Of a stretch of DNA of 43,215 nucleotides, positions 32,983 through 43,057 are shown in pieces. Position 1 is the stretch's first letter. The number at the start of each line of letters is the position of its first letter. The DNA is from Desulfobacteraceae bacterium (lineage in GTDB: Bacteria > Desulfobacterota > Desulfobacteria > Desulfobacterales > Desulfosalsimonadaceae), in assembly GCA_011390415.1 (NCBI GenBank), contig JAABSL010000324.1, positions 1 to 43,215 of the forward strand, in the 5' to 3' direction. The notes beneath the pieces are model-generated. The model was not told the origin of the DNA, ran no database searches, and worked only from the letters and a program-made list of their open reading frames with translations. The position numbers and the translations under genes are program-made.

Positions 32983-33162
32983 ATGGCAGTACCAAAACAT
33001 AAGGTTTCAAAATCAAGACGTGACAAACGACGGACGCATCACAAAACAGGGGCACCTGACGTTTCCACCTGCCCGGAATGCGGCGAAGCCAAACTTCCCC
33101 ATTTTGCATGTCCGGAATGCGGTGTTTATAAAGGCCGAAATACAAAAGCAATAGCTGAATAA
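32983..33162 (+). CDS. rpmF: 50S ribosomal protein L32
   Basis: 59 residues, too short to stand out among longer frames. It begins [20 protein letters not shown] and has a zinc ribbon with CPEC at 30-33 and 43-46. AGGAGA lies 5 bases before the ATG. It opens what is usually the rpmF-plsX-fabHDG-acpP-fabF cluster, but here only fabG and acpP follow. Confidence 0.96.
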   Translation: MAVPKHKVSKSRRDKRRTHHKTGAPDVSTCPECGEAKLPHFACPECGVYKGRNTKAIAE

Positions 33163-33268
33163 CATATTCCCGAAACCGGAAATCAGAAGCATCCGGAACC
33201 TTGAGCAGGTGATCTCCGGCGGGTGACCCGCTTCCCTTCGGTTCTTCCGAATAAATATTAAAAAGACT

Positions 33269-34015
33269 ATGACCAGCGACATCCAGCGAACGATTGTTGT
33301 AACGGGCGGTTCCAAAGGCATCGGGCGTGCCATATGCAAAACCTTTGCCGCGCCGGGCGTTGGTGTATATTTTAATTTCAATTCTTTGGAAACAACCGGC
33401 CGCAAAACAGCGGACGCAATCCGTGCGGCAGGCGGCATTCCGAAAGGCCTGCGGGTTGATGTTTCTTCGGAATCTGAGGTCACTGATTTTTTTAAAACGG
33501 TTTTCGACGAAACCGGCCGGATCGATGTGCTGATCAATAATGCGGGAATTACAAAAGACGCCCTGCTGCTCCGGATGAAGGAAAAAGACTGGGATGATGT
33601 GATCCGGGTCAATTTAAAAGGCACATTCAACTGCACCAAAGCCGCTGCCCGGATTATGCTGAAACAGCGGTACGGACGGATCATCAATATCACATCCATC
33701 GCCGGGGTTGCGGGAAATCCCGGCCAGGCGAATTATGCCGCTTCAAAAGCCGGTGTCATCGGACTTACAAAAACCGTGGCCAAAGAGCTCGGCTCCCGCG
33801 GAATAACCGTCAACGCCATCGCCCCCGGCTTTATAAAAACAGATATGACCGCCGGGCTGCCGGAAAAAGCGGCATCGGAAATTGTTTCTCAAATACCCCT
33901 GGGCCGCGCCGGCACACCGGAAGACATTGCCGGGGTTGCCTTTTTTTTAGCTTCCAGGGATGCGGATTATATAACGGGCCAGGTACTTCATGTGAATGGC
34001 GGGATGTATATCTAA
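33269..34015 (+). CDS. fabG: 3-oxoacyl-ACP reductase
   Basis: 248 residues, a short-chain dehydrogenase with VVTGGSKGIGRAI for NADPH, NNAG, catalytic Ser in NITSIAG and YAASK. It reduces 3-oxoacyl-ACP in fatty acid elongation. acpP follows 18 bases after its stop. plsX, fabH and fabD, normally before it, are missing; the 106 bases between rpmF and fabG hold a hairpin GCGGG-TGA-CCCGC (33219-33231). Confidence 0.92.
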   Translation: MTSDIQRTIVVTGGSKGIGRAICKTFAAPGVGVYFNFNSLETTGRKTADAIRAAGGIPKGLRVDVSSESEVTDFFKTVFDETGRIDVLINNAGITKDALLLRMKEKDWDDVIRVNLKGTFNCTKAAARIMLKQRYGRIINITSIAGVAGNPGQANYAASKAGVIGLTKTVAKELGSRGITVNAIAPGFIKTDMTAGLPEKAASEIVSQIPLGRAGTPEDIAGVAFFLASRDADYITGQVLHVNGGMYI

Positions 34016-34033
34016 ACAAACGGAGAGATCTTT

Positions 34034-34264
34034 ATGAAGATTGAAGACAAAGTCAAAAAAATAATTGCTGAAAAACTGAATGTTGACATGAGTGACGTTG
34101 TCCCGGAAGCATCATTGATTGATGATCTCGGTGCGGATTCACTGGCCATTGTTGAATTAATTATGACCATGGAAGAAGAATTCGACATCGAGGTGCCGGA
34201 TGAAGATGCTGAAAAGCTAACCACGGTCAAAGAGGCGGTCGCGTACATTATTGAAAAAGCATAG
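34034..34264 (+). CDS. acpP: Acyl carrier protein
   Basis: 76 residues, acidic, with the phosphopantetheine Ser in [18 protein letters not shown] lies 7 bases before the ATG. It carries acyl chains during fatty acid synthesis. fabF, the usual next gene, is absent; rpiB follows. Confidence 0.97.
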   Translation: MKIEDKVKKIIAEKLNVDMSDVVPEASLIDDLGADSLAIVELIMTMEEEFDIEVPDEDAEKLTTVKEAVAYIIEKA

Positions 34265-34316
34265 TCCGTTCAATTGAAATTTTAAAACGGATCACCTATC
34301 GGGAACCAAAAATTTT

Positions 34317-34787
34317 ATGGAAAACTTAACGCCTATTGCATTGGGAAGTGATCACGCCGGGTATGCGCTAAAGGAATTCATCAAAGCGTATCTGATTGAC
34401 TTAAACCTTGAGGTCAAGGACTTCGGCACCCTCAGCGAAGATTCGGTGGATTACACGGACTTCGGCATCCGGGTTGCGCAAAAAGTCGCTGAGGGTGAGT
34501 TTAATCGCGGAATTCTGATCTGCGGAACCGGGCTGGGCATGTCCATGGTGGCCAACCGGTTTAAATACGTGCGGGCCGCATTATGCCATGATATTTTTTC
34601 GGCCATGATGAGCCGGCGGCATAATGATGCCAACATTCTTGTTTTGGGCGGCCGGGTCATCGGATCTGAACTGGCCAGAGAAATTGTTCAAACCTGGCTC
34701 AAAACGCCATTTGAAGACGGACGGCATCGGGCCCGGATTGAAAAATTTGACACGATACCGTGCAGCAGCGGGCGCAGCGATGCTTAA
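34317..34787 (+). CDS. rpiB: Ribose-5-phosphate isomerase B
   Basis: 156 residues of the LacA/RpiB family: [13 protein letters not shown], then [15 protein letters not shown] with the catalytic Cys, and [15 protein letters not shown]. It interconverts ribose 5-phosphate and ribulose 5-phosphate. The last part extends a little past the usual end. ATG 34780 of the glyA frame overlaps its stop, but glyA probably starts later (34834). Confidence 0.93.
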   Translation: MENLTPIALGSDHAGYALKEFIKAYLIDLNLEVKDFGTLSEDSVDYTDFGIRVAQKVAEGEFNRGILICGTGLGMSMVANRFKYVRAALCHDIFSAMMSRRHNDANILVLGGRVIGSELAREIVQTWLKTPFEDGRHRARIEKFDTIPCSSGRSDA

Positions 34788-34820
34788 GGCAGAAAACGAT
34801 GCCGCAAGGGTATCGTACCA

Positions 34821-34836
34821 GGAGAGTATAATATTG
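34821..34836 (+). promoter_or_regulatory. Ribosome binding site deciding a TTG start for glyA
   Basis: GGAGAG (34821-34826) is 7 bases before TTG (34834-34836). From there the protein reads [18 protein letters not shown], the normal GlyA beginning, giving 417 residues. The ATG at 34780 has no such site. Confidence 0.65.
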
Positions 34837-36087
34837 GATGTTCAGGAAATTGAAAAAGCAGATCCGGAAATTGCAGGCGCAATCTCCCGGGAATATGATC
34901 GGCAGAAAAACACTCTGGAGCTGATCGCCTCTGAAAATATCGTCAGCCCCGCCGTCATGGCGGCCCAGGCCAGTGTCATGACCAATAAATACGCGGAAGG
35001 GTATCCGGGCAAGCGGTATTACGGGGGCTGTGAAAACGTCGATGTTGCGGAAATCAAAGCCATTGAACGCGCAAAAGCCCTGTTCGGGGCGGATTATGCC
35101 AATGTTCAGCCGCATTCCGGTTCCCAGGCCAATATGGCCGTCTATTTTGCCCTGCTGGAACCCGGGGATACGGTTTTGGGCATGGACCTGACCCACGGCG
35201 GCCACCTGACCCATGGTTCGGCAGCCAGCTTTTCAGGCAAATTGTTTAATTTTATTCATTACGGCGTGGGCAAAGAGACCGGCACCATTGATTATGACCG
35301 CCTGGCGGATCTGGCAAAACAGCATCAGCCGAAAATGATCGTGGCCGGGGCCAGCGCCTACCCCAGATTTATTGACTTTCAAGCATTCCGGGATATTGCC
35401 GGATCAGTGAACGCCTACCTGATGGTGGATATGGCCCATATCGCCGGCCTGGTGGCCGGCGGGGTGCATCCGTCCCCCATCCCCTATGCCGACATCGTTA
35501 CGTCCACCACGCACAAAACCCTTCGGGGACCCCGGGGCGGATTAATTCTGGCCAAAGGACCCCTGGAAAAAAAATTGAGCAAGGAAATCTTTCCCGGTAT
35601 TCAGGGCGGGCCGCTGATGCATGTCATTGCCGCCAAAGCTGTGGCGTTTAAACTGGCTCTGGCGGATTCCTTCAGATTTTACCAGCAGCAGATTGTCAAA
35701 AACGCCGCCACCCTGGCCGGATTTTTAATGGATAACGGCATCCGGCTGGTCTCTTCCGGAACCGATAATCATATGATGCTGGTTGATTTAAGCAACCTCA
35801 ATATTACTGGCAAGGAAGCGGAGCGCAAGCTTGAGCATGCCGGTATCACGGTCAACAAAAACACCATCCCCTTTGATGTGCAAAGCCCGTTTGTCACCAG
35901 CGGTATTCGCATCGGAACACCGGCCGTCACCACCCGGGGCATGAAAGAAAAAGAGATGAAACGCATCGGCCAATTCATTGTAGATGTTTTAAAACGGCCG
36001 GATGATGACCATGTAATCCGGCAGGTTAAAGAAAATGTCACCAAGATGTGTGCTGACTTTCCGCTTTTTCCGGCATCCCTTGAGTAG
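34834..36087 (+). CDS. glyA: Serine hydroxymethyltransferase
   Basis: 417 residues from a TTG start. PLP enzyme: [28 protein letters not shown], the PLP lysine in [14 protein letters not shown], and [11 protein letters not shown] near the end. It makes glycine and methylene-tetrahydrofolate from serine. It lies in the plus-strand run after rpiB; alternative starts are 34780 (ATG) and far upstream frames inside rpiB, which are rejected. Confidence 0.95.
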   Translation: MDVQEIEKADPEIAGAISREYDRQKNTLELIASENIVSPAVMAAQASVMTNKYAEGYPGKRYYGGCENVDVAEIKAIERAKALFGADYANVQPHSGSQANMAVYFALLEPGDTVLGMDLTHGGHLTHGSAASFSGKLFNFIHYGVGKETGTIDYDRLADLAKQHQPKMIVAGASAYPRFIDFQAFRDIAGSVNAYLMVDMAHIAGLVAGGVHPSPIPYADIVTSTTHKTLRGPRGGLILAKGPLEKKLSKEIFPGIQGGPLMHVIAAKAVAFKLALADSFRFYQQQIVKNAATLAGFLMDNGIRLVSSGTDNHMMLVDLSNLNITGKEAERKLEHAGITVNKNTIPFDVQSPFVTSGIRIGTPAVTTRGMKEKEMKRIGQFIVDVLKRPDDDHVIRQVKENVTKMCADFPLFPASLE

Positions 36088-36113
36088 GATTAACATAAGC
36101 GAAGGAAGCGTCT

Positions 36114-36587
36114 ATGCCTGATAAAGTTGGGCCCGGTAAAGAGCGGCCGGCCTGGGAAGAATATTTCATGGACATCGCGCTGCTGGTGGCCAAACGCTCC
36201 ACGTGTTTGCGGCGGGCCGTCGGGGCACTGATTGTCAAAGACAAACGCATTCTGTCTACCGGCTATAACGGCGCGCCCAGCGGGATCCGTCACTGCGGGG
36301 AAGTCGGGTGCCTCCGGGAAACCATGAAAATCGAGTCCGGACAGCGGCACGAACTCTGCCGGGGCATTCATGCCGAACAAAATGCCATTATCCAGGCGGC
36401 ATATCACGGGGTTCCCATCAAAGGGGCAAGCTTATACTGCACCAACCTGCCCTGCGTTATATGCACCAAAATGATTATCAATGCCGGTATTAAAAAAATA
36501 TACTATCAGGAGGGTTATGCGGATACCCTCTCAAATGACATGCTTTTGGAAGCGGGAATCGAGGTTATTCAGCTCGGAATATCCTAA
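36114..36587 (+). CDS. Deoxycytidylate deaminase
   Basis: 157 residues. Zinc-dependent deaminase with HAEQNAI and PCVICTK, plus the extra cysteines and histidine of the dCMP deaminase insertion ([20 protein letters not shown]). It makes dUMP from dCMP for thymidylate synthesis. AAGGAAG precedes the ATG. It sits between glyA and nrdR, so the run links one-carbon, deoxynucleotide and flavin genes. Confidence 0.93.
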   Translation: MPDKVGPGKERPAWEEYFMDIALLVAKRSTCLRRAVGALIVKDKRILSTGYNGAPSGIRHCGEVGCLRETMKIESGQRHELCRGIHAEQNAIIQAAYHGVPIKGASLYCTNLPCVICTKMIINAGIKKIYYQEGYADTLSNDMLLEAGIEVIQLGIS

Positions 36588-36638
36588 TCATACATATTTT
36601 TTTCCTGCCTTTACCGGAATGAAAAAGGATGGCACACA

Positions 36639-37085
36639 ATGAAATGTCCCTATTGTCGTGATAACAATAACAAGGTGATCGATTCCAGGCTCAGCAAAGA
36701 CGGTACTGCGATTCGCCGGCGCAGGGAATGCCTTTCCTGCGAACGCCGGTTTACCACCTATGAGTATATTGAAGAAATCCCGCTGATGATCATTAAAAAG
36801 GACAAGCGCCGGGAGGTTTTCAGCCGGGAAAAAGTGCGATCAGGTCTGCAGAAAGCCTGCGAAAAACGGGAAATCAGCATGAATGTCATCGAAAAATTCA
36901 TTGAGGAACTGGAACGGGATCTGCGGGAATCAGAAGCAAAGGAAATTCCTTCCACCATTATCGGAGAAAAAATGATGGCGATCCTGCACAGTCTTGACAA
37001 AGTCGCCTATGTGCGCTTTGCTTCCGTGTACCGGGATTTCAAGGATGTGACAGATTTTGAGAATGAACTGAGAACGTTAAAATAA
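36639..37085 (+). CDS. nrdR: Transcriptional repressor NrdR
   Basis: 148 residues. An N-terminal zinc ribbon has CPYC and CLSCERRF. An ATP-cone follows (about 49-138) with KKDKRREVFSREKVRSGL. NrdR senses dATP/ATP and represses ribonucleotide reductase genes. AAGGA lies 8 or 9 bases before the ATG. Confidence 0.97.
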   Translation: MKCPYCRDNNNKVIDSRLSKDGTAIRRRRECLSCERRFTTYEYIEEIPLMIIKKDKRREVFSREKVRSGLQKACEKREISMNVIEKFIEELERDLRESEAKEIPSTIIGEKMMAILHSLDKVAYVRFASVYRDFKDVTDFENELRTLK

Positions 37086-37129
37086 CCCCTGCGTCCACAA
37101 CTATTTTATTTAGTTATTATTTTACTCAA

Positions 37130-37207
37130 ACCTGAATGCAGTTCAGGTGAAACAATAATTAGGAATTGATGGTAATGGTTTCGCACAATTTTTTTTGCGA
37201 AACCATT
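37130..37207 (+). promoter_or_regulatory. Two hairpins in the nrdR-ribD gap
   Basis: ACCTGAA-TGCAG-TTCAGGT (37130-37148) is followed by a 12-bp hairpin AATGGTTTCGCA (37174-37185)/TGCGAAACCATT (37196-37207). The second ends 13 bases before the ribD ATG, where it would hinder ribosome access or stop transcription. I see none of the conserved blocks of an FMN riboswitch. Confidence 0.6.
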
Positions 37208-37220
37208 CTGTTTTGAACCA

Positions 37221-38327
37221 ATGGAAATGATGCCCCCCGAACATTTTATGAAAATCGCACTGGAACTGGCTGCCAGAGGCAAGGGATACACGTCCCCGAA
37301 TCCCATGGTCGGCGCAGTGGTGGTGAAAAACGGAAAAATTATCGGCCAGGGCTGGCATGAAAAGGTCGGCGGTCCCCATGCCGAAGTCAATGCCATTAAC
37401 GATGCAGGTGATGCGGCATCGGGAAGTACGCTTTATGTCACCCTCGAACCCTGCAATCACCAGGGAAGAACCCCGCCCTGCACTCAAAAAATTCTGGCAG
37501 CAAACATCCGGCATGTGGTCATGGCCATGACCGATCCCAATCCGGATGTCAGCGGCGGCGGGGCCGCTTTTTTGACCCAAAACGGCATCACGGTTGACTC
37601 CGGAATATGCGAGGCGGAGGCCCGGCGGTTAAATGAAAGTTTTATTAAATATAGTGCTGTAAAACGGCCCTTTGTCCTGTTGAAATGTGCGGCCACATTG
37701 GACGGCCGGATTGCCACGCGAACCGGGGATTCCAAATGGGTCACCGGCGCATCTTCCCGAAAATACGTGCATGAACTGCGACATGCAAGCGATGCGATTC
37801 TGGTCGGCGTCAATACGGTCAAAGCGGATAATCCCAGCCTTACCACCCGGCTGGACGATAAAAAAGGCAAAGATCCTATTCGGATTGTGCTGGATACCCG
37901 TTTGTCCATTCCGGAAAATTCAAAATTATTGCAGATCCCTGCGGGCTCTGATACGTTAATCATTACAGGTAATTCCAAGTCGTCGTCAAAACGTGATGCC
38001 ATTGAAAATTCAGGTGTTAAAGTCATTGATGCGGTGCTCAATGCAGACGGCCGGATTGACCTGGATGCGCTGATGACTCAGTTGGGTCAAATGGGGATCA
38101 CCAGTCTTTTGATTGAAGGCGGGGCGCAAGTTGCGGCATCTGCATTGCAGGCAGGCATTGTCGATAAAATCAATTTTTTCTATGCCCCCAGAATTCTTGC
38201 TGCGGACGACGGCATTCCCATGTGCAGCGGCACCGGGCCGGAGCTGATGGCCGACAGTATCCCGGTCAAAGACATCCGCGTCCGGCAGTTTGACAATGAT
38301 GTCATGATTGAAGGATATTTAAGATAA
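37221..38327 (+). CDS. ribD: Bifunctional riboflavin deaminase/reductase
   Basis: 368 residues. The N-terminal deaminase (1-145) has HAEVNAI and PCNHQGRTPPC. The C-terminal reductase (about 150-368) has PFVLLKCAATLDGRIA. It carries out the second and third steps from GTP to riboflavin. No clear ribosome binding site precedes the ATG, and later ATGs at 37227, 37230 and 37248 are possible starts. It begins the rib block. Confidence 0.94.
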   Translation: MEMMPPEHFMKIALELAARGKGYTSPNPMVGAVVVKNGKIIGQGWHEKVGGPHAEVNAINDAGDAASGSTLYVTLEPCNHQGRTPPCTQKILAANIRHVVMAMTDPNPDVSGGGAAFLTQNGITVDSGICEAEARRLNESFIKYSAVKRPFVLLKCAATLDGRIATRTGDSKWVTGASSRKYVHELRHASDAILVGVNTVKADNPSLTTRLDDKKGKDPIRIVLDTRLSIPENSKLLQIPAGSDTLIITGNSKSSSKRDAIENSGVKVIDAVLNADGRIDLDALMTQLGQMGITSLLIEGGAQVAASALQAGIVDKINFFYAPRILAADDGIPMCSGTGPELMADSIPVKDIRVRQFDNDVMIEGYLR

Positions 38328-38328
38328 A

Positions 38329-38991
38329 ATGTTTACAGGCATTATTGAAGGATTGGGAAAGATATCCGGTATCCGGTCAATGGGGGCCGGCAGCCGGTTG
38401 GCCATTGCAGCGGATTTTTCCCTGACCGATTCTAAAATCGGCGACAGCATTGCGGTCAACGGGGCCTGCCTGACCGCTGTCACGATTTCCGGGTCACGGT
38501 TTGAGGTGGATGTGTCGCCGGAAACCCTTGAAAAAACGACATTAAAAAACATCAAAATCGGTGAACGGGTGAATATCGAACGGGCATTGCGATTATCCGA
38601 CCGATTGGACGGTCATCTGGTGTCCGGTCACATCGACGGTACCGGCCGGATCATCCACAAAACCCGCCAGGGCAACGCCATTATCGTCGGGTTCTCCATC
38701 GCCGAGTCCCTGGCCCGTTATATGATATCCAAAGGTTCTGTTGCCGTCGACGGCATCAGCCTGACCATCAACCGCTGCGATGCCCGCAGTTTTGAAATCA
38801 GTATTATTCCGCATACAGCAGATATTACCACCATCGGAATTAAAAAAACCGGAGATGCGGTAAACATTGAAACCGACATGATCGGTAAGTATGTGGAAAA
38901 ATTTTTAACAGCGCCCAAAACGCCGGATCCGGATAAAACCGCAAAGAAACCGGTGGATATGGAATTTTTATTGAAAACCGGATTTATTTAA
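38329..38991 (+). CDS. ribE: Riboflavin synthase alpha chain
   Basis: 220 residues, MFTGIIEGLGKI at the start, with two similar lumazine-binding halves (GDSIAVNGACLTAV and GSVAVDGISLTIN). It makes riboflavin from 6,7-dimethyl-8-ribityllumazine. It starts one base after the ribD stop. Confidence 0.96.
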   Translation: MFTGIIEGLGKISGIRSMGAGSRLAIAADFSLTDSKIGDSIAVNGACLTAVTISGSRFEVDVSPETLEKTTLKNIKIGERVNIERALRLSDRLDGHLVSGHIDGTGRIIHKTRQGNAIIVGFSIAESLARYMISKGSVAVDGISLTINRCDARSFEISIIPHTADITTIGIKKTGDAVNIETDMIGKYVEKFLTAPKTPDPDKTAKKPVDMEFLLKTGFI

Positions 38992-39085
38992 ACCATAAAT
39001 ATTTATCAAATTAAAGACATCCGCATTCTCGATAAATGGTTTACCCGATTGCCGATGTTTGAACATATTAAGGAGAAACAGCAGC

Positions 39086-40300
39086 ATGCCGCATTTAACA
39101 ATTGAAGAAGCAATAAGAGATATTAAGGCCGGCAAAATGGTCATCCTGGTGGATGATGAGGATCGCGAAAACGAAGGCGACCTGACCATTGCCGCCGAAG
39201 CCGTCACACCGGAAATCATCAATTTCATGGCCATGCACGGCCGGGGCCTGATCTGCCTGTCATTGGCCCCGCATCTGGTGGAAAAGCTTGATTTACCGAT
39301 GATGGTCAACACCAACACCTCACAGTTTAAAACCGGTTTTACCGTATCCATCGAAGCCAGGCACGGCGTTACCACCGGCATTTCAGCAGCAGACCGCGCC
39401 ACCACCATCCTGACCGCCATTGCAGATGACGCCAAGCCGGAAGATATTGCCCGGCCGGGTCATGTGTTTCCGCTGCGCGCCAGAAAAGGCGGTGTCATTG
39501 TCCGATGCGGACAGACCGAAGGGTCCGTCGATCTGGCCAGACTGGCCGGCTGCAAACCGGCCGGTGTGATCTGTGAAGTCATAGACGATGACGGCACCAT
39601 GGCCCGAATGCCGTCTCTGGAGAAATTTTCCGAAAAACACGGCATCGGCATCTGCACCATCGAGGACCTGATCGCTTACCGGATGCGGACGGAATCTTTT
39701 GTCCACCGGGCGGTTGAAGCCACGGTTCCCACCACCCATGCCGGCGAATTCAAAGTCATTGTATATGAAAACGACCTCGAAGATTTCCAGCATATTGCCC
39801 TGGTGAAAGGTACCATTGATCCTGAAAAACCGATTCTGGTCCGGGTCCATTCGGAATGCCTCACCGGTGATATCTTCGGGTCTCTCCGGTGCGACTGCGG
39901 GGAACAGCTGGGCCGGGCCATGCAGATGATGGACGAGGAAGGTAACGGGGTCCTGCTGTATGTTCGTCAGGAGGGCCGCGGCATCGGGCTGGTCAACAAA
40001 TTAAAAGCGTATAACCTTCAGGATCAGGGGTATGATACGGTGGAAGCCAACGAAAAACTCGGGTTTAAGGCGGATTTAAGAGATTACGGTGTCGGTGCCC
40101 AGGTTCTGGCCGACCTGGGGGTTAAACAGATGCGGCTGATCACCAATAATCCCAAAAAGATTGTCGGCCTGGAAGGTTATGGGCTCAGTGTGGTAGAACA
40201 GATTCCCATTCGAACCCAGCCAACCGAGCATAACCGGTGTTATCTGGAATGCAAACGCTTGAAAATGGGACATTATCTGAACGTTGACACAACCCCGTAA
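39086..40300 (+). CDS. ribBA: Bifunctional DHBP synthase / GTP cyclohydrolase II
   Basis: 404 residues from ATG 39086 with AAGGAG about 10 bases before it. The N-terminal 3,4-dihydroxy-2-butanone-4-phosphate synthase (1-205) has [11 protein letters not shown] and MARMPSLE. The C-terminal GTP cyclohydrolase II (about 210-404) has zinc cysteines in [19 protein letters not shown] and RQEGRGIGL. It makes both precursors of riboflavin. It lies between ribE and ribH. Confidence 0.96.
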   Translation: MPHLTIEEAIRDIKAGKMVILVDDEDRENEGDLTIAAEAVTPEIINFMAMHGRGLICLSLAPHLVEKLDLPMMVNTNTSQFKTGFTVSIEARHGVTTGISAADRATTILTAIADDAKPEDIARPGHVFPLRARKGGVIVRCGQTEGSVDLARLAGCKPAGVICEVIDDDGTMARMPSLEKFSEKHGIGICTIEDLIAYRMRTESFVHRAVEATVPTTHAGEFKVIVYENDLEDFQHIALVKGTIDPEKPILVRVHSECLTGDIFGSLRCDCGEQLGRAMQMMDEEGNGVLLYVRQEGRGIGLVNKLKAYNLQDQGYDTVEANEKLGFKADLRDYGVGAQVLADLGVKQMRLITNNPKKIVGLEGYGLSVVEQIPIRTQPTEHNRCYLECKRLKMGHYLNVDTTP

Positions 40301-40373
40301 CGGGCGACCGACTGAAAACCGCCAATTATTTCAGGTTTTTGCTCAAACACTAACGAAAAAAAAGGAAACCCCC

Positions 40374-40847
40374 ATGTCAAAAATCATCGAAGGGAATCTT
40401 CTTGCCAAAGGCAAACGGTTTGCGCTCATTGTCGGCCGTTTTAATGACTTTATCTCGGAAAAACTGGTCAGCGGCGCGCTCGATGCATTGATCCGAAGCG
40501 GTGCCGACAAAGAGGATATCGACATCGTCAAAGTGCCCGGTGCATTTGAAATCCCGCTGGTTGCCAAAAAACTGGCCCAGCAAAACTATGATGCCATCAT
40601 CTGTCTCGGTGCTGTCATTCGCGGGGCCACGCCCCATTTCGACTATGTCAGCGCGGAAGTTTCAAAAGGCATTGCCACCGTGAGCCTGGAAGCTGAACTG
40701 CCTGTAATCTTTGGCGTTATCACCACGGACACCATCGAACAGGCCATCGAACGGGCCGGAACCAAAGCCGGCAATAAAGGCTGGAGTGCCGCCATTGCCG
40801 CCATCGAGATGGCCAACCTCATGAAATCCATCGAGGATCAAAAATAA
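40374..40847 (+). CDS. ribH: 6,7-dimethyl-8-ribityllumazine synthase
   Basis: 157 residues from ATG 40374 with AAGGAAA upstream. Motifs: [44 protein letters not shown] and [12 protein letters not shown]. It joins the two precursors to lumazine. An earlier ATG at 40284 overlaps ribBA and is rejected. Confidence 0.96.
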   Translation: MSKIIEGNLLAKGKRFALIVGRFNDFISEKLVSGALDALIRSGADKEDIDIVKVPGAFEIPLVAKKLAQQNYDAIICLGAVIRGATPHFDYVSAEVSKGIATVSLEAELPVIFGVITTDTIEQAIERAGTKAGNKGWSAAIAAIEMANLMKSIEDQK

Positions 40848-40852
40848 CATTT

Positions 40853-41287
40853 ATGGGAACTCGCCGCCAATCCAGGGAACTGGCCATGCAGGCGCTTTTC
40901 TGCATGGATATGCTTAAAAACGAATCCGGTGAATTAATGGAACAGCTCAGCGAAATGCTGAAGCTGGCACCGGATATTCAGCGGTTTTACATGACGTTAA
41001 TCAAAGGCGTTCTGGAAAACAAATCCCGGATTGACCAGCTCATTGAAAAATTTTCCAGCAACTGGAAAATCAACCGCATGGGCTGTGTGGACCGGAATAT
41101 TCTGCGCATTGCCGCATATGAACTGTTATACTGCCCCGATATTCCGCCGAAAGTCTCGATCAACGAAGCCGTGGATATCGGAAAACTCTACGGCACGGAA
41201 GAGTCCGGGGCCTTTATCAACGGGATTCTCGACGGCATCTATCAGTATCAGGCCGCTGAAACCAAAAAAATTGAAAACTCGGGTTAA
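40853..41287 (+). CDS. nusB: Transcription antitermination factor NusB
   Basis: 144 residues, all-helical: GTRRQSRELAMQALFCMDM at the start, DRNILRIAAYELLYCPDIPPKVSINEAVDIGK later. It binds boxA RNA with S10 for rRNA antitermination. It starts 5 bases after ribH, a common pairing. Confidence 0.95.
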   Translation: MGTRRQSRELAMQALFCMDMLKNESGELMEQLSEMLKLAPDIQRFYMTLIKGVLENKSRIDQLIEKFSSNWKINRMGCVDRNILRIAAYELLYCPDIPPKVSINEAVDIGKLYGTEESGAFINGILDGIYQYQAAETKKIENSG

Positions 41288-41338
41288 TATACAATCACTT
41301 AATACACTTAATACCTGAAGAACGAGGAGTTAAATCTT

Positions 41339-42715
41339 ATGGACGAACGAAAAATTCTGTTACGTGAGGATGAAATGCCCCGGCAATGGTATAATATTCT
41401 GGCTGATATTGCCATGAATCCGCCACTGGGCCCTGACGGCAATCCGGTGACGCCGGATCAGCTGGCGCCGGTATTTCCCATGAACCTGATTGAACAGGAA
41501 GTCAGCACCGAGCGCTGGATTGATATTCCTGACGGGGTCATGGATGTCCTAAAAATCTGGCGTCCGGCCCCGCTGGTCCGGGCGATAAATCTTGAAAAAG
41601 CTCTGGGCACACCGGCTAAAATATATTTTAAAAATGAGACCTTAAGCCCTCCCGGAAGTCATAAACCCAATACCGCGGTGCCCCAGGCCTATTATAACAA
41701 GGAATTCGGCATCAAGCGGATCACCACGGAAACCGGTGCCGGTCAGTGGGGCAGTGCCTTGTCCTTTGCATGCGCCCAGTACGGCCTGGAATGCAAAATA
41801 TACATGGTCCGGATCAGTTTTGACCAGAAACCCTACCGCAAATCCATGATGGCTACCTGGGGCGGAAAGTGTATTCCCAGCCCGAGCCCGGACACCAAAG
41901 CCGGCCGTGACGCTCTGGAAAGGGATCCCAATACCCCCGGCAGCCTGGGGATCGCCATCAGCGAAGCCATAGAAGAAGCTGTGTCCGATAAAAGCGGACA
42001 GACCCGGTATTCTTTGGGCAGTGTGTTGAACCACGTCATGTTGCACCAGACCATCATCGGCCTGGAAGCAAAAAAACAGATGGAAAAAATCGGACAGTAT
42101 CCGGATATCATCATCGGATGTGCCGGCGGCGGCAGCAATTTTGCCGGTCTGGCGTTTCCGTTTGTGCATGATAAAATCAACGGCAAACAGATTGAGATAT
42201 ACCCCGTGGAACCGGCCGGATGCCCGACACTTACCAAGGCACCGTTTGTCTATGATCACGGAGATACCGCCAGATACACACCGCTGCTGCCCATGCACAG
42301 CTTAGGGCATGCATTTGTGCCGCCTCCGTTCCATTCCGGCGGCTTGCGCTATCACGGCATGGCCCCGACCGTCAGCCAGCTGGTGGATGAAGGTCTGCTT
42401 ACGCCGAAATCCGTTAAGCAGAAAGAGGTATTTGAAGCCGGTATTCTGCTTGCCCGGACCGAAGGCATCATTCCCGCCCCGGAAACCAATCATGCGCTGG
42501 CGGCAGTCATTGATGAGGCCAACAAGGCAAAGGAAGAAGGCAAGGAAAAAGTCATTCTGTTCAACTGGAGCGGACACGGACTGCTGGACCTGACAGCCTA
42601 TGAAAATTATCTTGCCGGCAACATAAAAGATATCGTGCTGTCTGACGAAGAAATGGAAGAGGCCGAAAAAATCTATGCGGACTACCCAAAACCGAAGTCG
42701 TTGAAGAGCAGATAA
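41339..42715 (+). CDS. trpB: Tryptophan synthase beta chain, TrpB2 type
   Basis: 458 residues, about 60 longer than TrpB1. The N-terminus [18 protein letters not shown] is the TrpB2 hallmark. The PLP lysine is in GSHKPNTA and the phosphate-binding loop is [16 protein letters not shown] lies 11 bases before the ATG. TrpB2 enzymes join indole and serine without tight TrpA binding and may salvage indole. It follows nusB and is far from trpA at the left end. Confidence 0.94.
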   Translation: MDERKILLREDEMPRQWYNILADIAMNPPLGPDGNPVTPDQLAPVFPMNLIEQEVSTERWIDIPDGVMDVLKIWRPAPLVRAINLEKALGTPAKIYFKNETLSPPGSHKPNTAVPQAYYNKEFGIKRITTETGAGQWGSALSFACAQYGLECKIYMVRISFDQKPYRKSMMATWGGKCIPSPSPDTKAGRDALERDPNTPGSLGIAISEAIEEAVSDKSGQTRYSLGSVLNHVMLHQTIIGLEAKKQMEKIGQYPDIIIGCAGGGSNFAGLAFPFVHDKINGKQIEIYPVEPAGCPTLTKAPFVYDHGDTARYTPLLPMHSLGHAFVPPPFHSGGLRYHGMAPTVSQLVDEGLLTPKSVKQKEVFEAGILLARTEGIIPAPETNHALAAVIDEANKAKEEGKEKVILFNWSGHGLLDLTAYENYLAGNIKDIVLSDEEMEEAEKIYADYPKPKSLKSR

Positions 42716-42731
42716 CTGAAAGGGAATTTAC

Positions 42732-43007
42732 ATGTCAGACCAGGACATAGAAAAACTTGAAACACGCTGCCCGCGGCTTGGCAGTCCCATTTCCTTTCAA
42801 TACTGCCTGATCAGCGGCGAAGATGATGCCATCTGCTGGAAAGTGCTCGACTGCTGGTGGGAAATATTCGATGTGGAAGGCTATTTGAAAAAAAATATGT
42901 CGGAAACGGATTTTAACGAGTTGATGGCCAGAGCCGAAAAGCCGAAAAATAAAATCAGCAGCATCATCGAAATCGCGGAAAAGGCGAAGAAAAAGTTAGA
43001 AGATTGA
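42732..43007 (+). CDS. Small Cys/Trp-rich protein of unknown function
   Basis: 91 residues. The first half has four cysteines (about 13, 25, 35, 41), in TRCPRLGSPISFQYCL and ICWKVLDCWWEIF, a possible metal site. The second half is a charged helix (about 60-91, rich in K and E). I do not recognise the family. AAAGGGA precedes the ATG by about 6 bases. It lies 16 bases after trpB and 50 before the MBL-fold gene, so it is probably cotranscribed. Confidence 0.75.
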   Translation: MSDQDIEKLETRCPRLGSPISFQYCLISGEDDAICWKVLDCWWEIFDVEGYLKKNMSETDFNELMARAEKPKNKISSIIEIAEKAKKKLED

Positions 43008-43057
43008 AGGCTGAAAGCCCTTCAAATTAACATTATTAAACTTACAGGAGGAACCTG

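Noticed and set aside
37086-37220. FMN riboswitch before ribD
   Set aside because: The conserved RFN sequence blocks are not seen, only two plain hairpins.
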